Assembly: GCA_019119775.1 (NCBI GenBank)
Contig: DWWL01000049.1
Span: 1-64,000 of the forward strand
Length of the DNA stretch: 64,000 bases
From: Candidatus Lachnoclostridium pullistercoris
Lineage (GTDB): Bacteria > Bacillota > Clostridia > Lachnospirales > Lachnospiraceae
Reading direction: 5' to 3'
Part shown: piece by piece, positions 8,047 through 17,443 of the stretch
Numbering within the stretch: position 1 is the first letter of the stretch
Layout of the letters: each line of letters begins with the position of its first letter
The notes under the pieces: model-generated
Seen by the model: the letters and a program-made list of their open reading frames with translations, nothing else
Databases searched by the model: none
Told to the model about the DNA's origin: nothing
Program-made: the position numbers and the translations under genes

Positions 8047-8160
8047 CTACAGAGTGTTTTTAATATTGTAAAGCGAAATTGCAGTGCATTATTAAAGTAA
8101 AAATCCGGTCCGGAGGAGAATTATTTGCAATTATGGAAAATGAGGGAAGGAGAGATGACT

Positions 8161-9858
8161 ATGAAAAAAAGACGATTGGTAGCCCTTGCGACTGCAGCCG
8201 TCATGACGCTGTCCCTGGCAGCCTGCGGAGGCGGCGGTTCTTCCACCACAGATACGACTGCGGCGGGAGGCGCAGCGGAGGAGAGCTCCGGAGCTGTTAT
8301 GACGCCGGATGCCGGTGCGGAGGGCCAGACACTGGCTGGTTCCATCAAAATCGGCGACACAGAGGCTGAGCCGGTGGACGGCGGCACCCTGGTGGTTTCC
8401 ATGCCGTCAGCACCCAGAACTATGGATCCGGCCCAGTACACCACCGTATACGAGAGCGCGGTTATGAACAGCGTGCTGGATACTCTGTTTGTCTGGAACG
8501 AAGATTATACAGATGTGATTCCGAACCTGGTTACGGACTACACCATCAGCGATGACGGGCTGAGCTACAACATGACTCTGAGAGATGACGTTTATTTCCA
8601 GGACGGCCAGTACGTAAAGGGACGCAAGATGACGTCAGAGGATGTAAAGTATTCTCTGGAGAGAAGCAAGGAAGAGTCCCCCACCGACCGTGTATGCCGT
8701 GATTTCTTCGACTATGTGGAAGTGGTAAGCGATACGGAATTCATCATCCACATGACTTCCCCCGCCGGACCGTTCCTCAACCAGCTGGCTGAGGTCGGCG
8801 CCGCCATCGTTCCGAAAGAGGAAGTAGAAGGCTGGGGCGATGAGTTCGGTTCCCATATCGTCGGCAGCGGCCCCTTCACTCTGGAAGAGGTTGTGACGGA
8901 CGAGAAAGTTGTCTTAAAGAAGAACCCCAATTACTGGGGTGAAGCTCCTCATGTGGACGGCGTGGAGTTCCGAATCGTGACAGACTCCAACCAGGCGATC
9001 AACGCCGTTCAGACCGGAGAGGTGGACATCGCCATGTATCTGCAGGGCGAGGCCATCAAGAGAGCTCAGGATGCAGGCATGCTGCTTCAGATCCCCGGCT
9101 CCGGAATCACCTACATGAGATTTAACCTCCAGCAGGGACCCACGGCAGACCCGAAGGTCCGCGAGGCTCTGACCATGGCTGTGGATGTGGATTCCATGGT
9201 GGCAGGCATTTACCAGTACGGCGAGGGCACGAGAGCTTACCAGCCGCTCACCGCTTACTCCTGGGCTTACAAGGCAGAGAACAACGATCTGGTTCCCGCT
9301 TATGATCCGGAAGGCGCAAAGGCTCTTCTGGCAGAGGCAGGATATCCCGATGGATTTGATATGACACTCTATATCTCCAGCTCCTCCTCCCGTGAGAAGA
9401 TGGCTCAGATGCTTCAGTACTACTGGGGTGAGATTGGAGTCAACCTGGAGATCGTTACCTCCACCATGGCTGAGTGGTCCGCTTCTGTAGTGGATTCCTG
9501 GCAGTCTGATGTGGTGAACAGCTACGCGGTAAGCTGGAACAGCAACCCCGATCCTTACGGATATCTGGATAAGTTCTTCAACACCCAGACGATCCACGCG
9601 TCCTCCAACGCCGGCGGCTACAGCAACGAAGAGATCGATGCGAAGCTGGTAGAGGCATTCTCCCTGACCGATCAGGAAGAGAGGACCGCTATCTACGATG
9701 AGATCATGAAGCAGGTTATGGGCGAGTACACCGGTCTTTACTACGCATATGAGTGCAGGAACTGGGCAGTTTCCGACAGAGTAAACGACGCGGTTCTCCG
9801 TGCGGACAGCCAGATGCTTGTGACCACACCGTTCAATAATATCTGGCTGGCACAGTAA
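8161..9858 (+). CDS. Oligopeptide/dipeptide ABC transporter substrate-binding lipoprotein
   Basis: The 565-aa extracellular lipoprotein captures peptides for the ABC importer that follows. A lysine-rich N-terminus, hydrophobic core and lipobox LSLAAC give the lipid-anchored cysteine, followed by a Gly/Ser/Thr-rich tether. The body is SBP family 5 (DppA/OppA): YNMTLRDDVYFQDG, VGSGPFTLEE and NPNYWGEAPHVDGVEF are typical. The ORF track starts at 8125, but AGGAG at 8148 is spaced correctly only for ATG 8161. It is preceded by a strong promoter and a leader terminator, and followed by a hairpin that may lower expression of the permeases. Confidence 0.93.
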   Translation: MKKRRLVALATAAVMTLSLAACGGGGSSTTDTTAAGGAAEESSGAVMTPDAGAEGQTLAGSIKIGDTEAEPVDGGTLVVSMPSAPRTMDPAQYTTVYESAVMNSVLDTLFVWNEDYTDVIPNLVTDYTISDDGLSYNMTLRDDVYFQDGQYVKGRKMTSEDVKYSLERSKEESPTDRVCRDFFDYVEVVSDTEFIIHMTSPAGPFLNQLAEVGAAIVPKEEVEGWGDEFGSHIVGSGPFTLEEVVTDEKVVLKKNPNYWGEAPHVDGVEFRIVTDSNQAINAVQTGEVDIAMYLQGEAIKRAQDAGMLLQIPGSGITYMRFNLQQGPTADPKVREALTMAVDVDSMVAGIYQYGEGTRAYQPLTAYSWAYKAENNDLVPAYDPEGAKALLAEAGYPDGFDMTLYISSSSSREKMAQMLQYYWGEIGVNLEIVTSTMAEWSASVVDSWQSDVVNSYAVSWNSNPDPYGYLDKFFNTQTIHASSNAGGYSNEEIDAKLVEAFSLTDQEERTAIYDEIMKQVMGEYTGLYYAYECRNWAVSDRVNDAVLRADSQMLVTTPFNNIWLAQ

Positions 9859-9883
9859 CCAGATTCATACAGACATCAATGTG

Positions 9884-9945
9884 AGAGAAGAACGCAGAGA
9901 GGCAGAGAGAAGGATACATGCTCCTGCCGTCTCTGCTTCTCTTTT
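9884..9945 (+). terminator. Hairpin between binding protein and permease genes
   Basis: AGAGAA/TTCTCT, GCAGAGA/TCTCTGC and GGCAG/CTGCC stack into an 18-bp interrupted stem, followed by TTTT. Placement between the binding-protein gene and the permeases suggests partial termination or 3' protection, which would let the binding protein exceed the membrane subunits. Confidence 0.7.
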
Positions 9946-9972
9946 ATATCTGTCAGAAGAGAGGAATTTTTT

Positions 9973-10917
9973 ATGGTAAAACTGATTTTGAAGAGGATCC
10001 TGCAGATGATCCCTACACTGCTGATCGTAGTGACCATCACCTTCTGCCTGACCAGAATGCTTCCCGGAGATCCGGCGGTGGCCATCCTGGGAATTGAGGC
10101 TACGGATGAGGACATTGCGGCCTTAAGAGAAGAGATGAACCTGGATAAAAGTCTGCCGGAGCAGTACGTTCTCTATCTGGATGACCTTGCTCACGGTGAC
10201 TTCGGATATTCTTACAGCTACAGACAGGATGTGCTGGGACTGATCATTTCCCGTATCCCCAACACCATCTCCCTGACGCTGGTGGCGTTAGCCATAGCGG
10301 CGATCATAGGAACTGCGGCTGGAATCATAGCTGCGGTCAAGCAGAACACAATCGTAGACTACATAGTAATGCTTCTGGCCCTGGTGGGCGTGTCGATGCC
10401 TAACTTCTGGCTGGCCCTGATGCTGGTCCTGAAGTTCTCGGTGGAAATGAACCTGCTGCCGGTAATGGGAATGGGTGATATGAGCAAAGGCATCGGGGAT
10501 GTGGTTATTCATATGATACTGCCCTGTGTCTGCCTTGCGTCAACCCCCATGGCTACCTTCGCCAGAACTATTCGTTCCAGTATGGTGGAAACGCTGAGCA
10601 GCGATTATGTCCGCTGCCTGCGGGCCAGAGGCGTGAGAGAGTGGAAGGTGATCTGCCTCCACAGCCTGAAGAATGCCCTTCCGCCCCTGGTAACGGTGCT
10701 GGGACTTCAGATTGCCGGTACCTTTACGGGAGCCATCATCACAGAGGGAATTTTCTCCTGGCCCGGCATGGGAACCATGATCAATACGGCCATCAACAAC
10801 AGGGACTATTCCCTGATTCAGGGTGCCGTGCTGTTTTCCGCCATTATGTTCGTGTTCTGTAATATGCTGGTGGATATTGCGTATATGATACTGAACCCGA
10901 AGGTCAAAGGAGCGTGA
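9973..10917 (+). CDS. Peptide ABC transporter permease, DppB/OppB type
   Basis: This inner-membrane subunit has 314 residues with an N-terminal TM (MIPTLLIVVTITFCLTRMLPGDP) and five further TM segments. The binding-protein-dependent permease motif lies at CLRARGVREWKVICLHSLKNALPP, matching the EAA loop that contacts the ATPase. AGAGAGGAATTTTTT precedes the ATG. It is the second gene of the importer operon. Confidence 0.93.
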   Translation: MVKLILKRILQMIPTLLIVVTITFCLTRMLPGDPAVAILGIEATDEDIAALREEMNLDKSLPEQYVLYLDDLAHGDFGYSYSYRQDVLGLIISRIPNTISLTLVALAIAAIIGTAAGIIAAVKQNTIVDYIVMLLALVGVSMPNFWLALMLVLKFSVEMNLLPVMGMGDMSKGIGDVVIHMILPCVCLASTPMATFARTIRSSMVETLSSDYVRCLRARGVREWKVICLHSLKNALPPLVTVLGLQIAGTFTGAIITEGIFSWPGMGTMINTAINNRDYSLIQGAVLFSAIMFVFCNMLVDIAYMILNPKVKGA

Positions 10918-10922
10918 GAAAT

Positions 10923-11828
10923 ATGCCGGAGAAGAAAACACAGGATATGCTTGGCCGCGAGGCCAATATGGCCATCCTCAAAAAAGAGCGGAAGGCCAAC
11001 AATGCTTGGAATAAATTAAAACGGAACCGGTCAGCCGTCATCGGCTTTATCATTGTATGCGTGATGGTATTTCTGGCCGTGTTTGCCCCTGTACTGGCCC
11101 CCTATGATCCCAACGCCATAGCGCCGGCGATCCCCTACAAGGGAATCGGATTTGAGGGCCATCTGCTGGGAACCGATGATCTGGGAAGAGACATTCTGTC
11201 CCGTATCCTTTACGGAGCGAGAGTTTCCCTGATCGTAGCGGTGGGCGCCACCATCGTGGGCGCCATCATCGGAGTTCTCATCGGACTGCTGGCCGGATAT
11301 TTCGGCGGCTGGCTGGATGTGGTGCTTATGAGATTTATGGACGGTATGTTTTCCTACCCGTTCATTCTGCTGGCTATGATCCTGATCACTGTGCTGGGAA
11401 ACGGCGTCTGGAATGTAATTCTGGCTATCGGTATCGCCAACGTCCCAAGTTTTGCCCGAGTCACCAGGGGACAGGTGGTGATCGTGAAGGAGGAAGAATA
11501 CTGCAATGCCTGCCGGGTGGTAGGCGTGTCGGATGTCCGTCTGCTGTTTCTGCACATCCTTCCCAACTGCGTGTCCCAGATCATTGTGTACGCGACTCTG
11601 CGCGTGGCCAGCGCCATCATCTCTGAGGCGTCTTTGAGCTTCCTGGGACTGGGCATCGCCCTTCCGACAGCTTCCTGGGGAAGTATTTTGAGAGTAGGCC
11701 GTGAATGCCTGACGACGGCGCCCCACGTGGCGACGACAGCCGGCCTCTTTATTCTTGTGACGGTAATCGGATTCAATCTGCTGGGCGACGGTATCCGGGA
11801 TATCATGGATCCGAAGATGAAACAGTAG
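10923..11828 (+). CDS. Peptide ABC transporter permease, DppC/OppC type
   Basis: The 301-aa permease has the OppC N-terminal extension: a basic cytoplasmic stretch (KRNRSAVIGFIIV) before TM1. The EAA loop is NACRVVGVSDVRLLFLHILPN. LGTDDLGRDILSRILYGARVSL is highly characteristic of DppC. GTG 10914 is possible, but AAAGGAG is spaced for ATG 10923. It partners the preceding permease. Confidence 0.93.
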   Translation: MPEKKTQDMLGREANMAILKKERKANNAWNKLKRNRSAVIGFIIVCVMVFLAVFAPVLAPYDPNAIAPAIPYKGIGFEGHLLGTDDLGRDILSRILYGARVSLIVAVGATIVGAIIGVLIGLLAGYFGGWLDVVLMRFMDGMFSYPFILLAMILITVLGNGVWNVILAIGIANVPSFARVTRGQVVIVKEEEYCNACRVVGVSDVRLLFLHILPNCVSQIIVYATLRVASAIISEASLSFLGLGIALPTASWGSILRVGRECLTTAPHVATTAGLFILVTVIGFNLLGDGIRDIMDPKMKQ

Positions 11829-11839
11829 GAGGGACGTCT

Positions 11840-12862
11840 ATGAGCGAAAACAACGATGTAATCTTAAAAGTAGAGGGACTGAAAACATATTTCTATCAGG
11901 CCAGCGGCGTGACGAAGGCCGTGGACGGCGTCAGCTTTACCTTAAAGGAAGGCCAGACCATGGGAATCGTGGGAGAGTCCGGATCAGGCAAGAGCGTGAC
12001 CAGCTCCTCTGTCATGCGTCTGATGCCTTCCAAGACGGCAAAGATCGTGGAAGGAGATATCACCTTTGAGGGCGTGGATCTGCTGAAGCTCTCCAAAAAG
12101 GATCTGCTGAAGTTCCGCGGAAATGAGTGCTGCATGATCTTCCAGAACCCCATGACGTCTCTGGACCCGGTGTTCAAGATCGGCCACCAGATGGTGGAAA
12201 TGATCCGGGAGCATCATAAAGTGAGCAAAAAAGAAGCCTGGAACCAGGCGGTGGAAGCCCTGAAGCTGGTGGGAATCCCGGAAGCGGAGAAACGTATGGA
12301 GGCTTATCCCCATGAGCTGTCCGGAGGTATGTGCCAGCGTGTGATCATCGCCATGGCCGTCTGCGGCAATCCAAAGCTGATCATCGCCGACGAGCCCACC
12401 ACCGCTCTGGATGTGACGGTGCAGGCGCAGGTGCTGGAGCTTTTGAAGGATCTGCAGAAGAAGATGAACACAGCCATCCTGCTGATCACCCACAACCTGG
12501 GCGTGGTCTGGGAGATGTGCGACACGGTAATGGTAATGTACGCCGGAAATACGGTAGAGTACGCGGACACCAAGACTCTGTACCAGGAGCCGCTCCACCC
12601 CTATACCTGGGGCCTGCTGGACTCCATGCCGAAGTTAAGCAGTTCTTCCAAAGAGGCGCTGGTGACGATCCCCGGAACGCCGCCTGACCTGCGTCTGACC
12701 GGCTACTGCTGCAATTTCTACAACCGCTGCCCCTATGTGACGGACGCCTGCCGGGAGTCGGTGCCGCCGCTGGTGGAGGTAAAGCCGGGGCATTTTGTGG
12801 CCTGCCACAGACAGAACGGAGTCAATCAGTTAAAGAGAGGCGAGGTGAACGGCGATGAGTGA
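11840..12862 (+). CDS. Peptide ABC transporter ATP-binding protein, DppD/OppD type
   Basis: This 340-aa cytoplasmic ATPase has Walker A GESGSGKS, Q-loop MIFQNPM, ABC signature LSGGM (LSGGMCQRV), Walker B LIIADEPTTALD and the switch His in LLITHNLG. The C-terminal oligopeptide extension with a CNFYNRCPY...C cysteine cluster resembles the Fe-S or metal motif of DppD/OppD. The ORF track runs back to 11705, but AGGAGGG is placed for ATG 11840. The last 8 nt overlap the next ATPase. Confidence 0.95.
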   Translation: MSENNDVILKVEGLKTYFYQASGVTKAVDGVSFTLKEGQTMGIVGESGSGKSVTSSSVMRLMPSKTAKIVEGDITFEGVDLLKLSKKDLLKFRGNECCMIFQNPMTSLDPVFKIGHQMVEMIREHHKVSKKEAWNQAVEALKLVGIPEAEKRMEAYPHELSGGMCQRVIIAMAVCGNPKLIIADEPTTALDVTVQAQVLELLKDLQKKMNTAILLITHNLGVVWEMCDTVMVMYAGNTVEYADTKTLYQEPLHPYTWGLLDSMPKLSSSSKEALVTIPGTPPDLRLTGYCCNFYNRCPYVTDACRESVPPLVEVKPGHFVACHRQNGVNQLKRGEVNGDE

Positions 12863-13832
12863 TAAAAAAGTGATCATGAAGGTGGAAAACTTAAGCAAGG
12901 AGTTCGTGATCCACGGGAAAAAGATCATGGAGCCGAAAAAAATGCTCCACGCCCTGAGCGACGTCTCCTTTGAGATCTACGAGGGCGAGACCCTGGGAAT
13001 TATCGGCGAGTCCGGCTGCGGCAAATCCACTCTGGGCCGCTGCCTGGTACAGCTGCACAAGCCCACATCGGGCACGATCCTCTATGAGGGCGAGGACCTG
13101 TGGAAGATGACCGGGGAGAAGAAGCGGGAGACGAGAAGAAACATTCAGATGATCTTCCAGGATCCCTATTCCTCCCTGGATCCGAGAAAAACGGCTTCTT
13201 ATTCCATTGAGGAGGCCATGAAGGTGCACGGCCTGGGCGAGAATGCCAGAGAGCGCCATCAGCGGGCTCTGGACGCTCTTCAGGAGGTGGGACTGGACAT
13301 CCAGCATATGGAGCGCTATCCCCACGAGTTCTCCGGCGGCCAGAGACAGAGGGTGAATATCGCGAGAGCCCTCTCCATCTCCCCCAAGGTGATCGTGTGC
13401 GACGAGCCTGTGTCGGCTCTGGACGTGTCCATCCAGGCGCAGGTAATCAATCTGTTCAAGAAGATCCAGCAGGAGAGAAAACTGACCTATGTTTTCATCT
13501 CTCATGACCTGGGCATCATCAAATACATCAGCGACCGGATCATCATCATGTATCTGGGACGGATCATGGAAACTTATACGGCGGAGGGAATTTACGCCAA
13601 TCCCCTTCACCCCTACACGAGAGCTCTTCTGTCTGCCATTCCGCCGGAGAGTCCTTTTGAGAAAAAAGAGAGAATGCCGCTGCACGGAGATATCCCCAGC
13701 CCCATCGGCGATCAGGTGGGCTGTCCTCTGGCGGGCCGCTGCCCCAACTGCACGGAGCGGTGCAAGAAGGAGATTCCCAAGCTGGTGGATGTGGGCGACC
13801 ACCACATGGTGGCCTGTTTCCTGTACGAGTAA
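12855..13832 (+). CDS. Peptide ABC transporter ATP-binding protein, DppF/OppF type
   Basis: The second ATPase has 325 residues. Walker A is GESGCGKS, the signature is FSGGQRQRV, Walker B is VIVCDEPVSALD, and the switch His is in FISHDLG. The C-terminal cysteine cluster is GCPLAGRCPNCTERC. It begins 8 nt inside the previous gene, so translation is coupled. It completes a full five-gene importer. Peptide specificity is not readable. Confidence 0.95.
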   Translation: MSDKKVIMKVENLSKEFVIHGKKIMEPKKMLHALSDVSFEIYEGETLGIIGESGCGKSTLGRCLVQLHKPTSGTILYEGEDLWKMTGEKKRETRRNIQMIFQDPYSSLDPRKTASYSIEEAMKVHGLGENARERHQRALDALQEVGLDIQHMERYPHEFSGGQRQRVNIARALSISPKVIVCDEPVSALDVSIQAQVINLFKKIQQERKLTYVFISHDLGIIKYISDRIIIMYLGRIMETYTAEGIYANPLHPYTRALLSAIPPESPFEKKERMPLHGDIPSPIGDQVGCPLAGRCPNCTERCKKEIPKLVDVGDHHMVACFLYE

Positions 13833-13935
13833 AGGACGCTGTGCTGGATGAGGCAGCCTGCCCGGCCAGGGCAGGAATACCGGAACGGACAGAGGCATAA
13901 AAGGAACAGAGACATAAATAGAGGAGGCGTTTTTC

Positions 13936-15297
13936 ATGAACAGAGCAGAGCAGCTGGCACAGATGACAGCAAAGCACAGAGAACGGATTTTTGAGACGGC
14001 GGACTACATATGGAAGCATCCGGAGACGGGATACCGGGAGTGGAAGACTTCCGCCTACATGGAGAAACAGTTCAGGGAACTGGGCTATGAACCGGTGCTG
14101 GCAGGAAATATTCCCGGATTTTACGCGGATCTGGATACGGGAAGGCCGGGGCCGAAGCTGGCGATTCTGGGAGAGCTGGATTCTCTGATCGTGAGAAATC
14201 ATCCCGACGCGGACCCGGAGACGGCGGCAGTGCACGCCTGCGGCCACAACGCCCAGTGCGCCACTCTGGTGGGTGTGGCGGCGGCCATGAAGGAGCCGGG
14301 AGCGCTGGACGGCATGTGCGGCTCCATCCGCTTTATCGCCGTTCCGGCGGAGGAACTGATTGAGCTGGGCTACCGGGAAGAGCTGAGGAAAAAAGGCGTG
14401 ATCCGCTACTACGGAGGAAAAGTGGAGTTTATCTACCGCGGATATCTGGACGGAGTGGACATGGCCATGATGATCCATTCCGGAAGCCTGCCGGAAGGCA
14501 GGGCGTTAAACATCAATGCCGGATGCAACGGCTGCGTGACGAAAAACATTCTCTTTAAAGGCGTGTCGGCCCATGCCGGCGGCGCCCCGGAGAGGGGAGT
14601 CAACGCTCTGTACGCGGCCACCTGCGGCTTAAACGCGGTGAATGCCATCCGGGAGACGTTTGTGGACGATGAGCACATCCGTTTCCATCCCATCATCACG
14701 GAGGCGGGACTGGCGGTGAACGCCATTCCGGAGGCTGCGAAGGTGGAGAGCTACGTGAGAGGAGCCTCCTACGAGAGTATTTATAAATATAACCGGAAAG
14801 TAAATCTGGCGCTGGCGGGCGCTGCGGCGTCCATCGGCTGCCGCCTGGAACTGGAAGACCGGCCGGGATATTTCCCGCTGAACAACGATGCCAACATGGC
14901 GGACGTGGCTGCGGAGGCCATGGAGGCGGTGGCAGGTCCCGGCACAGTGGAGAGAACTGACAGCTGGGGCACCGGCTGCACGGATATGGGCGATGTGTCG
15001 GCGATCATGCCGGCGGTTCATCCCCACGCCTCCGGCGCGGTGGGAACGGGCCACGGATGTGATTATTACATTCAGGACAAAGAGCTGGCCTGCTTAAGAC
15101 CTGCCCAGTGCCTGGCAGTGGCTGCGGATCTGCTGCTCTCCCACGACGGAGAGAGGGCCAAGAAGGTCATCGCCGAGGCGAAGCCGCGCTTCCAGTCCAA
15201 GGAAGAGTATCTGGCCGCCATTGACAGGCTGGAGATGAGCAAAGAGGCGGTTGCCTACAATGAGGACGGGACCGTCACGCTGGATTTCTGCCGGTAG
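13936..15297 (+). CDS. M20 family amidohydrolase
   Basis: The 453-aa zinc hydrolase probably cleaves the amide of an N-acyl or aminobenzoyl amino acid. Metal-site motifs are ILGELDSL and HACGHNAQ. The usual HACGHDxH has Asn for Asp here, as seen in the AbgA/AbgB-like branch. The acid pair is in VPAEELIELG, and a dimerisation-domain region follows. It lies about 100 nt after the peptide importer, with its own GGAGGCG ribosome site, and is likely co-transcribed. Import followed by intracellular hydrolysis is the simplest reading. Confidence 0.88.
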   Translation: MNRAEQLAQMTAKHRERIFETADYIWKHPETGYREWKTSAYMEKQFRELGYEPVLAGNIPGFYADLDTGRPGPKLAILGELDSLIVRNHPDADPETAAVHACGHNAQCATLVGVAAAMKEPGALDGMCGSIRFIAVPAEELIELGYREELRKKGVIRYYGGKVEFIYRGYLDGVDMAMMIHSGSLPEGRALNINAGCNGCVTKNILFKGVSAHAGGAPERGVNALYAATCGLNAVNAIRETFVDDEHIRFHPIITEAGLAVNAIPEAAKVESYVRGASYESIYKYNRKVNLALAGAAASIGCRLELEDRPGYFPLNNDANMADVAAEAMEAVAGPGTVERTDSWGTGCTDMGDVSAIMPAVHPHASGAVGTGHGCDYYIQDKELACLRPAQCLAVAADLLLSHDGERAKKVIAEAKPRFQSKEEYLAAIDRLEMSKEAVAYNEDGTVTLDFCR

Positions 15298-15375
15298 AGA
15301 AAAAGGGGCCGCCGGCGGTTTGAGCAGGCGGCCCTGTTGAAAATAGGAGAAACTGACGGTTTAAGGGGAACCGAA

Positions 15376-16176
15376 ATGGAAAAGAAGATTGCATTTTTTG
15401 ATATTGACGGAACACTGATCAACGTGCCGGAAGGGCTGATGAGCCCGACGGCAGAGACGATCTCTGCGTTAAAGAGGTTTCAGGAACAGGGGAATCTGAT
15501 TTTTATCGCCACGTCCCGCGGGGAACTGCCTTTTGAGGCGGAGGAGCTCCAGTTTGACGGCTTCATCGGCGAGGACGGACACTACATCGTTTATGACGGC
15601 CAGGTGCTGTTCGACGATCTGTTCACGGCGGACGAGGTGCGGCGGCAGATGGAAGTCTATAAGCAGTTTGACGGCCGCTGCATGTATTCGGGGCATCACA
15701 GCAGCTGGTGCGACTGCTGGGAGGACGAATACATCCAGAGGCACCGGAAGGCATTTTCCCGCACCACGGACAAGCCGGCTAACTTAATCGAGCACCTGGA
15801 TGCGGATGCCATGGAAGTCATCGCCTGCTGCGTGATGTTTAAAAATGTGGAGGATCTGCGGGGAGCTTACGAGGCCCTGAAGGATGATTTTACCATGGTC
15901 ACGTACGAGACAGGAATCATCCGCATGGACGTTTACCGCAAAGGATTTAAAAAGGGCACGGCGGTCCGTCATATGTATGAAAAGCTGGGCATCCCCAGGG
16001 AAAACACCTATGCTTTCGGCGACGGAATCAATGACATGGAGATGCTGCAGCTGGTGGGCCACGGCATCGCCATGGGAAACGCCATTGAAGAGCTGAAAGC
16101 GGTCGCCGAGGAAGTGACCGGTTCTGTGATGGAGAACGGGATCGCCGGCTACTTTAAAAAATATCTGCTGAAATGA
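15376..16176 (+). CDS. HAD superfamily hydrolase, Cof type
   Basis: The 266-aa phosphatase has motif I FFDIDGTLINV and motif IV FGDGINDMEML with a C2-type cap between them. Cof-type enzymes hydrolyse sugar phosphates, FMN or similar small phosphates; the actual substrate is unknown. The ORF track begins at a TTG (15337), but AAGGGG is placed for ATG 15376. It lies in line with the opp-M20 genes. Confidence 0.93.
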   Translation: MEKKIAFFDIDGTLINVPEGLMSPTAETISALKRFQEQGNLIFIATSRGELPFEAEELQFDGFIGEDGHYIVYDGQVLFDDLFTADEVRRQMEVYKQFDGRCMYSGHHSSWCDCWEDEYIQRHRKAFSRTTDKPANLIEHLDADAMEVIACCVMFKNVEDLRGAYEALKDDFTMVTYETGIIRMDVYRKGFKKGTAVRHMYEKLGIPRENTYAFGDGINDMEMLQLVGHGIAMGNAIEELKAVAEEVTGSVMENGIAGYFKKYLLK

Positions 16177-16278
16177 GCGCCGGCCGCGGCGGGAAAAAGA
16201 ACGGCCTGCAGGCGGCAGTCAGAATTGACAGCGGTGCGGCTCTGACATAAAATGAAAGAAAAAGAGGAGGAGAGAGAC

Positions 16279-17424
16279 ATGCTTTGCATCAGAAACGGAA
16301 TCATTCATGATATGGTGAATCCTGAGGCATACGAGGGAGATATTCTGATCGACGGGGGAAAGATCGCCGCGATTGGAAAGAACCTGGATGTCCCGGAAGG
16401 CGCCGAGATCTACGATGCGGACGGAAAGAATGTGTATCCCGGGTTTGTGGATGCCCACAGCCATCTTGGGCTGGACGGATACGGCATTGGCTTTGAGGGG
16501 CAGGACTACAACGAGAGAAACGATATCTGCACGCCCCAGTTAAGAGGCATTGACAGCTTCAACCCTATGGATCCGTCGGTGGCCATGGCGGCAAAGGGCG
16601 GCGTCACCTGTGTGGGAACCGGCCCCGGAAGCTCCAACGTGCTGGGCGGAACTTTCTTCGCAGTAAAGACAGCGGGCCGCTGTGTGGACGATATGATCGT
16701 GAGAAATCCCATCGCCATGAAGTGTGCTTTCGGCGAGAACCCGAAGCGCTGCTACAAGGACGTGAACAACTATGCCCGCATGTCCACAGCGTCCAAATTA
16801 AGAGAGATGCTGTTTAAGGCGCAGGATTACAAGGCGAGAAAAGAGGCAGCTGGGGACGATCCCTTGAAGAAGCCGGCGTTTGACATGAAGATGGAGGCTC
16901 TGATCCCGGTGCTGGAGAAGAAGATCCCCCTGAAAGCTCACGCCCATCAGGCCAACGACATTCTCACTGCCATCCGGATCGCGAAGGAGTTTGACGTGAA
17001 GATGACGCTGGAGCACTGCACGGAAGGCCATCTGATCGTGGATGAGATGGTAAAATCCGGCTTCCCCTGCGCGGTGGGACCGTCCTTCGGAAACGCGACG
17101 AAGGTGGAGTTGAAGAACAAGACCTGGGCGACTCCCGGAATCCTGGCGGCGGCCGGCTGTCAGGTGTCCATCATCACGGATGCTCCTGTGACGCCTCAGC
17201 AGTATCTGCCTCTGTGCGCCGGATTTGCGGTGAAGGCCGGCATGGATCCCTACGAGGCGCTGAAGGCAATCACCATCAATCCGGCCAGACATCTGGGCGT
17301 GGACGACCGGGTAGGCTCCCTGGAAGTTGGAAAAGACGGCGACGTGGTGGTATTTGAGGGATCACCCATGGAGATCTCTTCCAAAGCGGCGCTTGTAGTG
17401 ATCAATGGAGAAAAAATAAGCTGA
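16279..17424 (+). CDS. Metal-dependent amidohydrolase
   Basis: The 381-aa member of the amidohydrolase superfamily has a TIM barrel with an N-terminal beta-sandwich. The first metal ligands are H60 and H62 in GFVDAHSHLG. Further ligands are in KAHAHQ, LEHCTEGH and the catalytic Asp of TDAPV. The closing VGSLEVGKDGDVVVF is typical of imidazolonepropionase or prolidase-like members. Substrate is unknown; a cyclic amide or N-terminal peptide bond would fit the neighbouring peptide importer and M20 enzyme. AGAGGAGGAGAG precedes ATG 16279. A related enzyme is at 46530. Confidence 0.88.
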   Translation: MLCIRNGIIHDMVNPEAYEGDILIDGGKIAAIGKNLDVPEGAEIYDADGKNVYPGFVDAHSHLGLDGYGIGFEGQDYNERNDICTPQLRGIDSFNPMDPSVAMAAKGGVTCVGTGPGSSNVLGGTFFAVKTAGRCVDDMIVRNPIAMKCAFGENPKRCYKDVNNYARMSTASKLREMLFKAQDYKARKEAAGDDPLKKPAFDMKMEALIPVLEKKIPLKAHAHQANDILTAIRIAKEFDVKMTLEHCTEGHLIVDEMVKSGFPCAVGPSFGNATKVELKNKTWATPGILAAAGCQVSIITDAPVTPQQYLPLCAGFAVKAGMDPYEALKAITINPARHLGVDDRVGSLEVGKDGDVVVFEGSPMEISSKAALVVINGEKIS

Positions 17425-17443
17425 AGAAGGAGTGGGGTGCGGG

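Noticed and set aside
12891-13937. 348-aa antisense ORF across the second peptide ATPase gene
   Set aside because: Mirror frame of a clear ATPase; His/Leu/Arg-rich composition typical of antisense frames.
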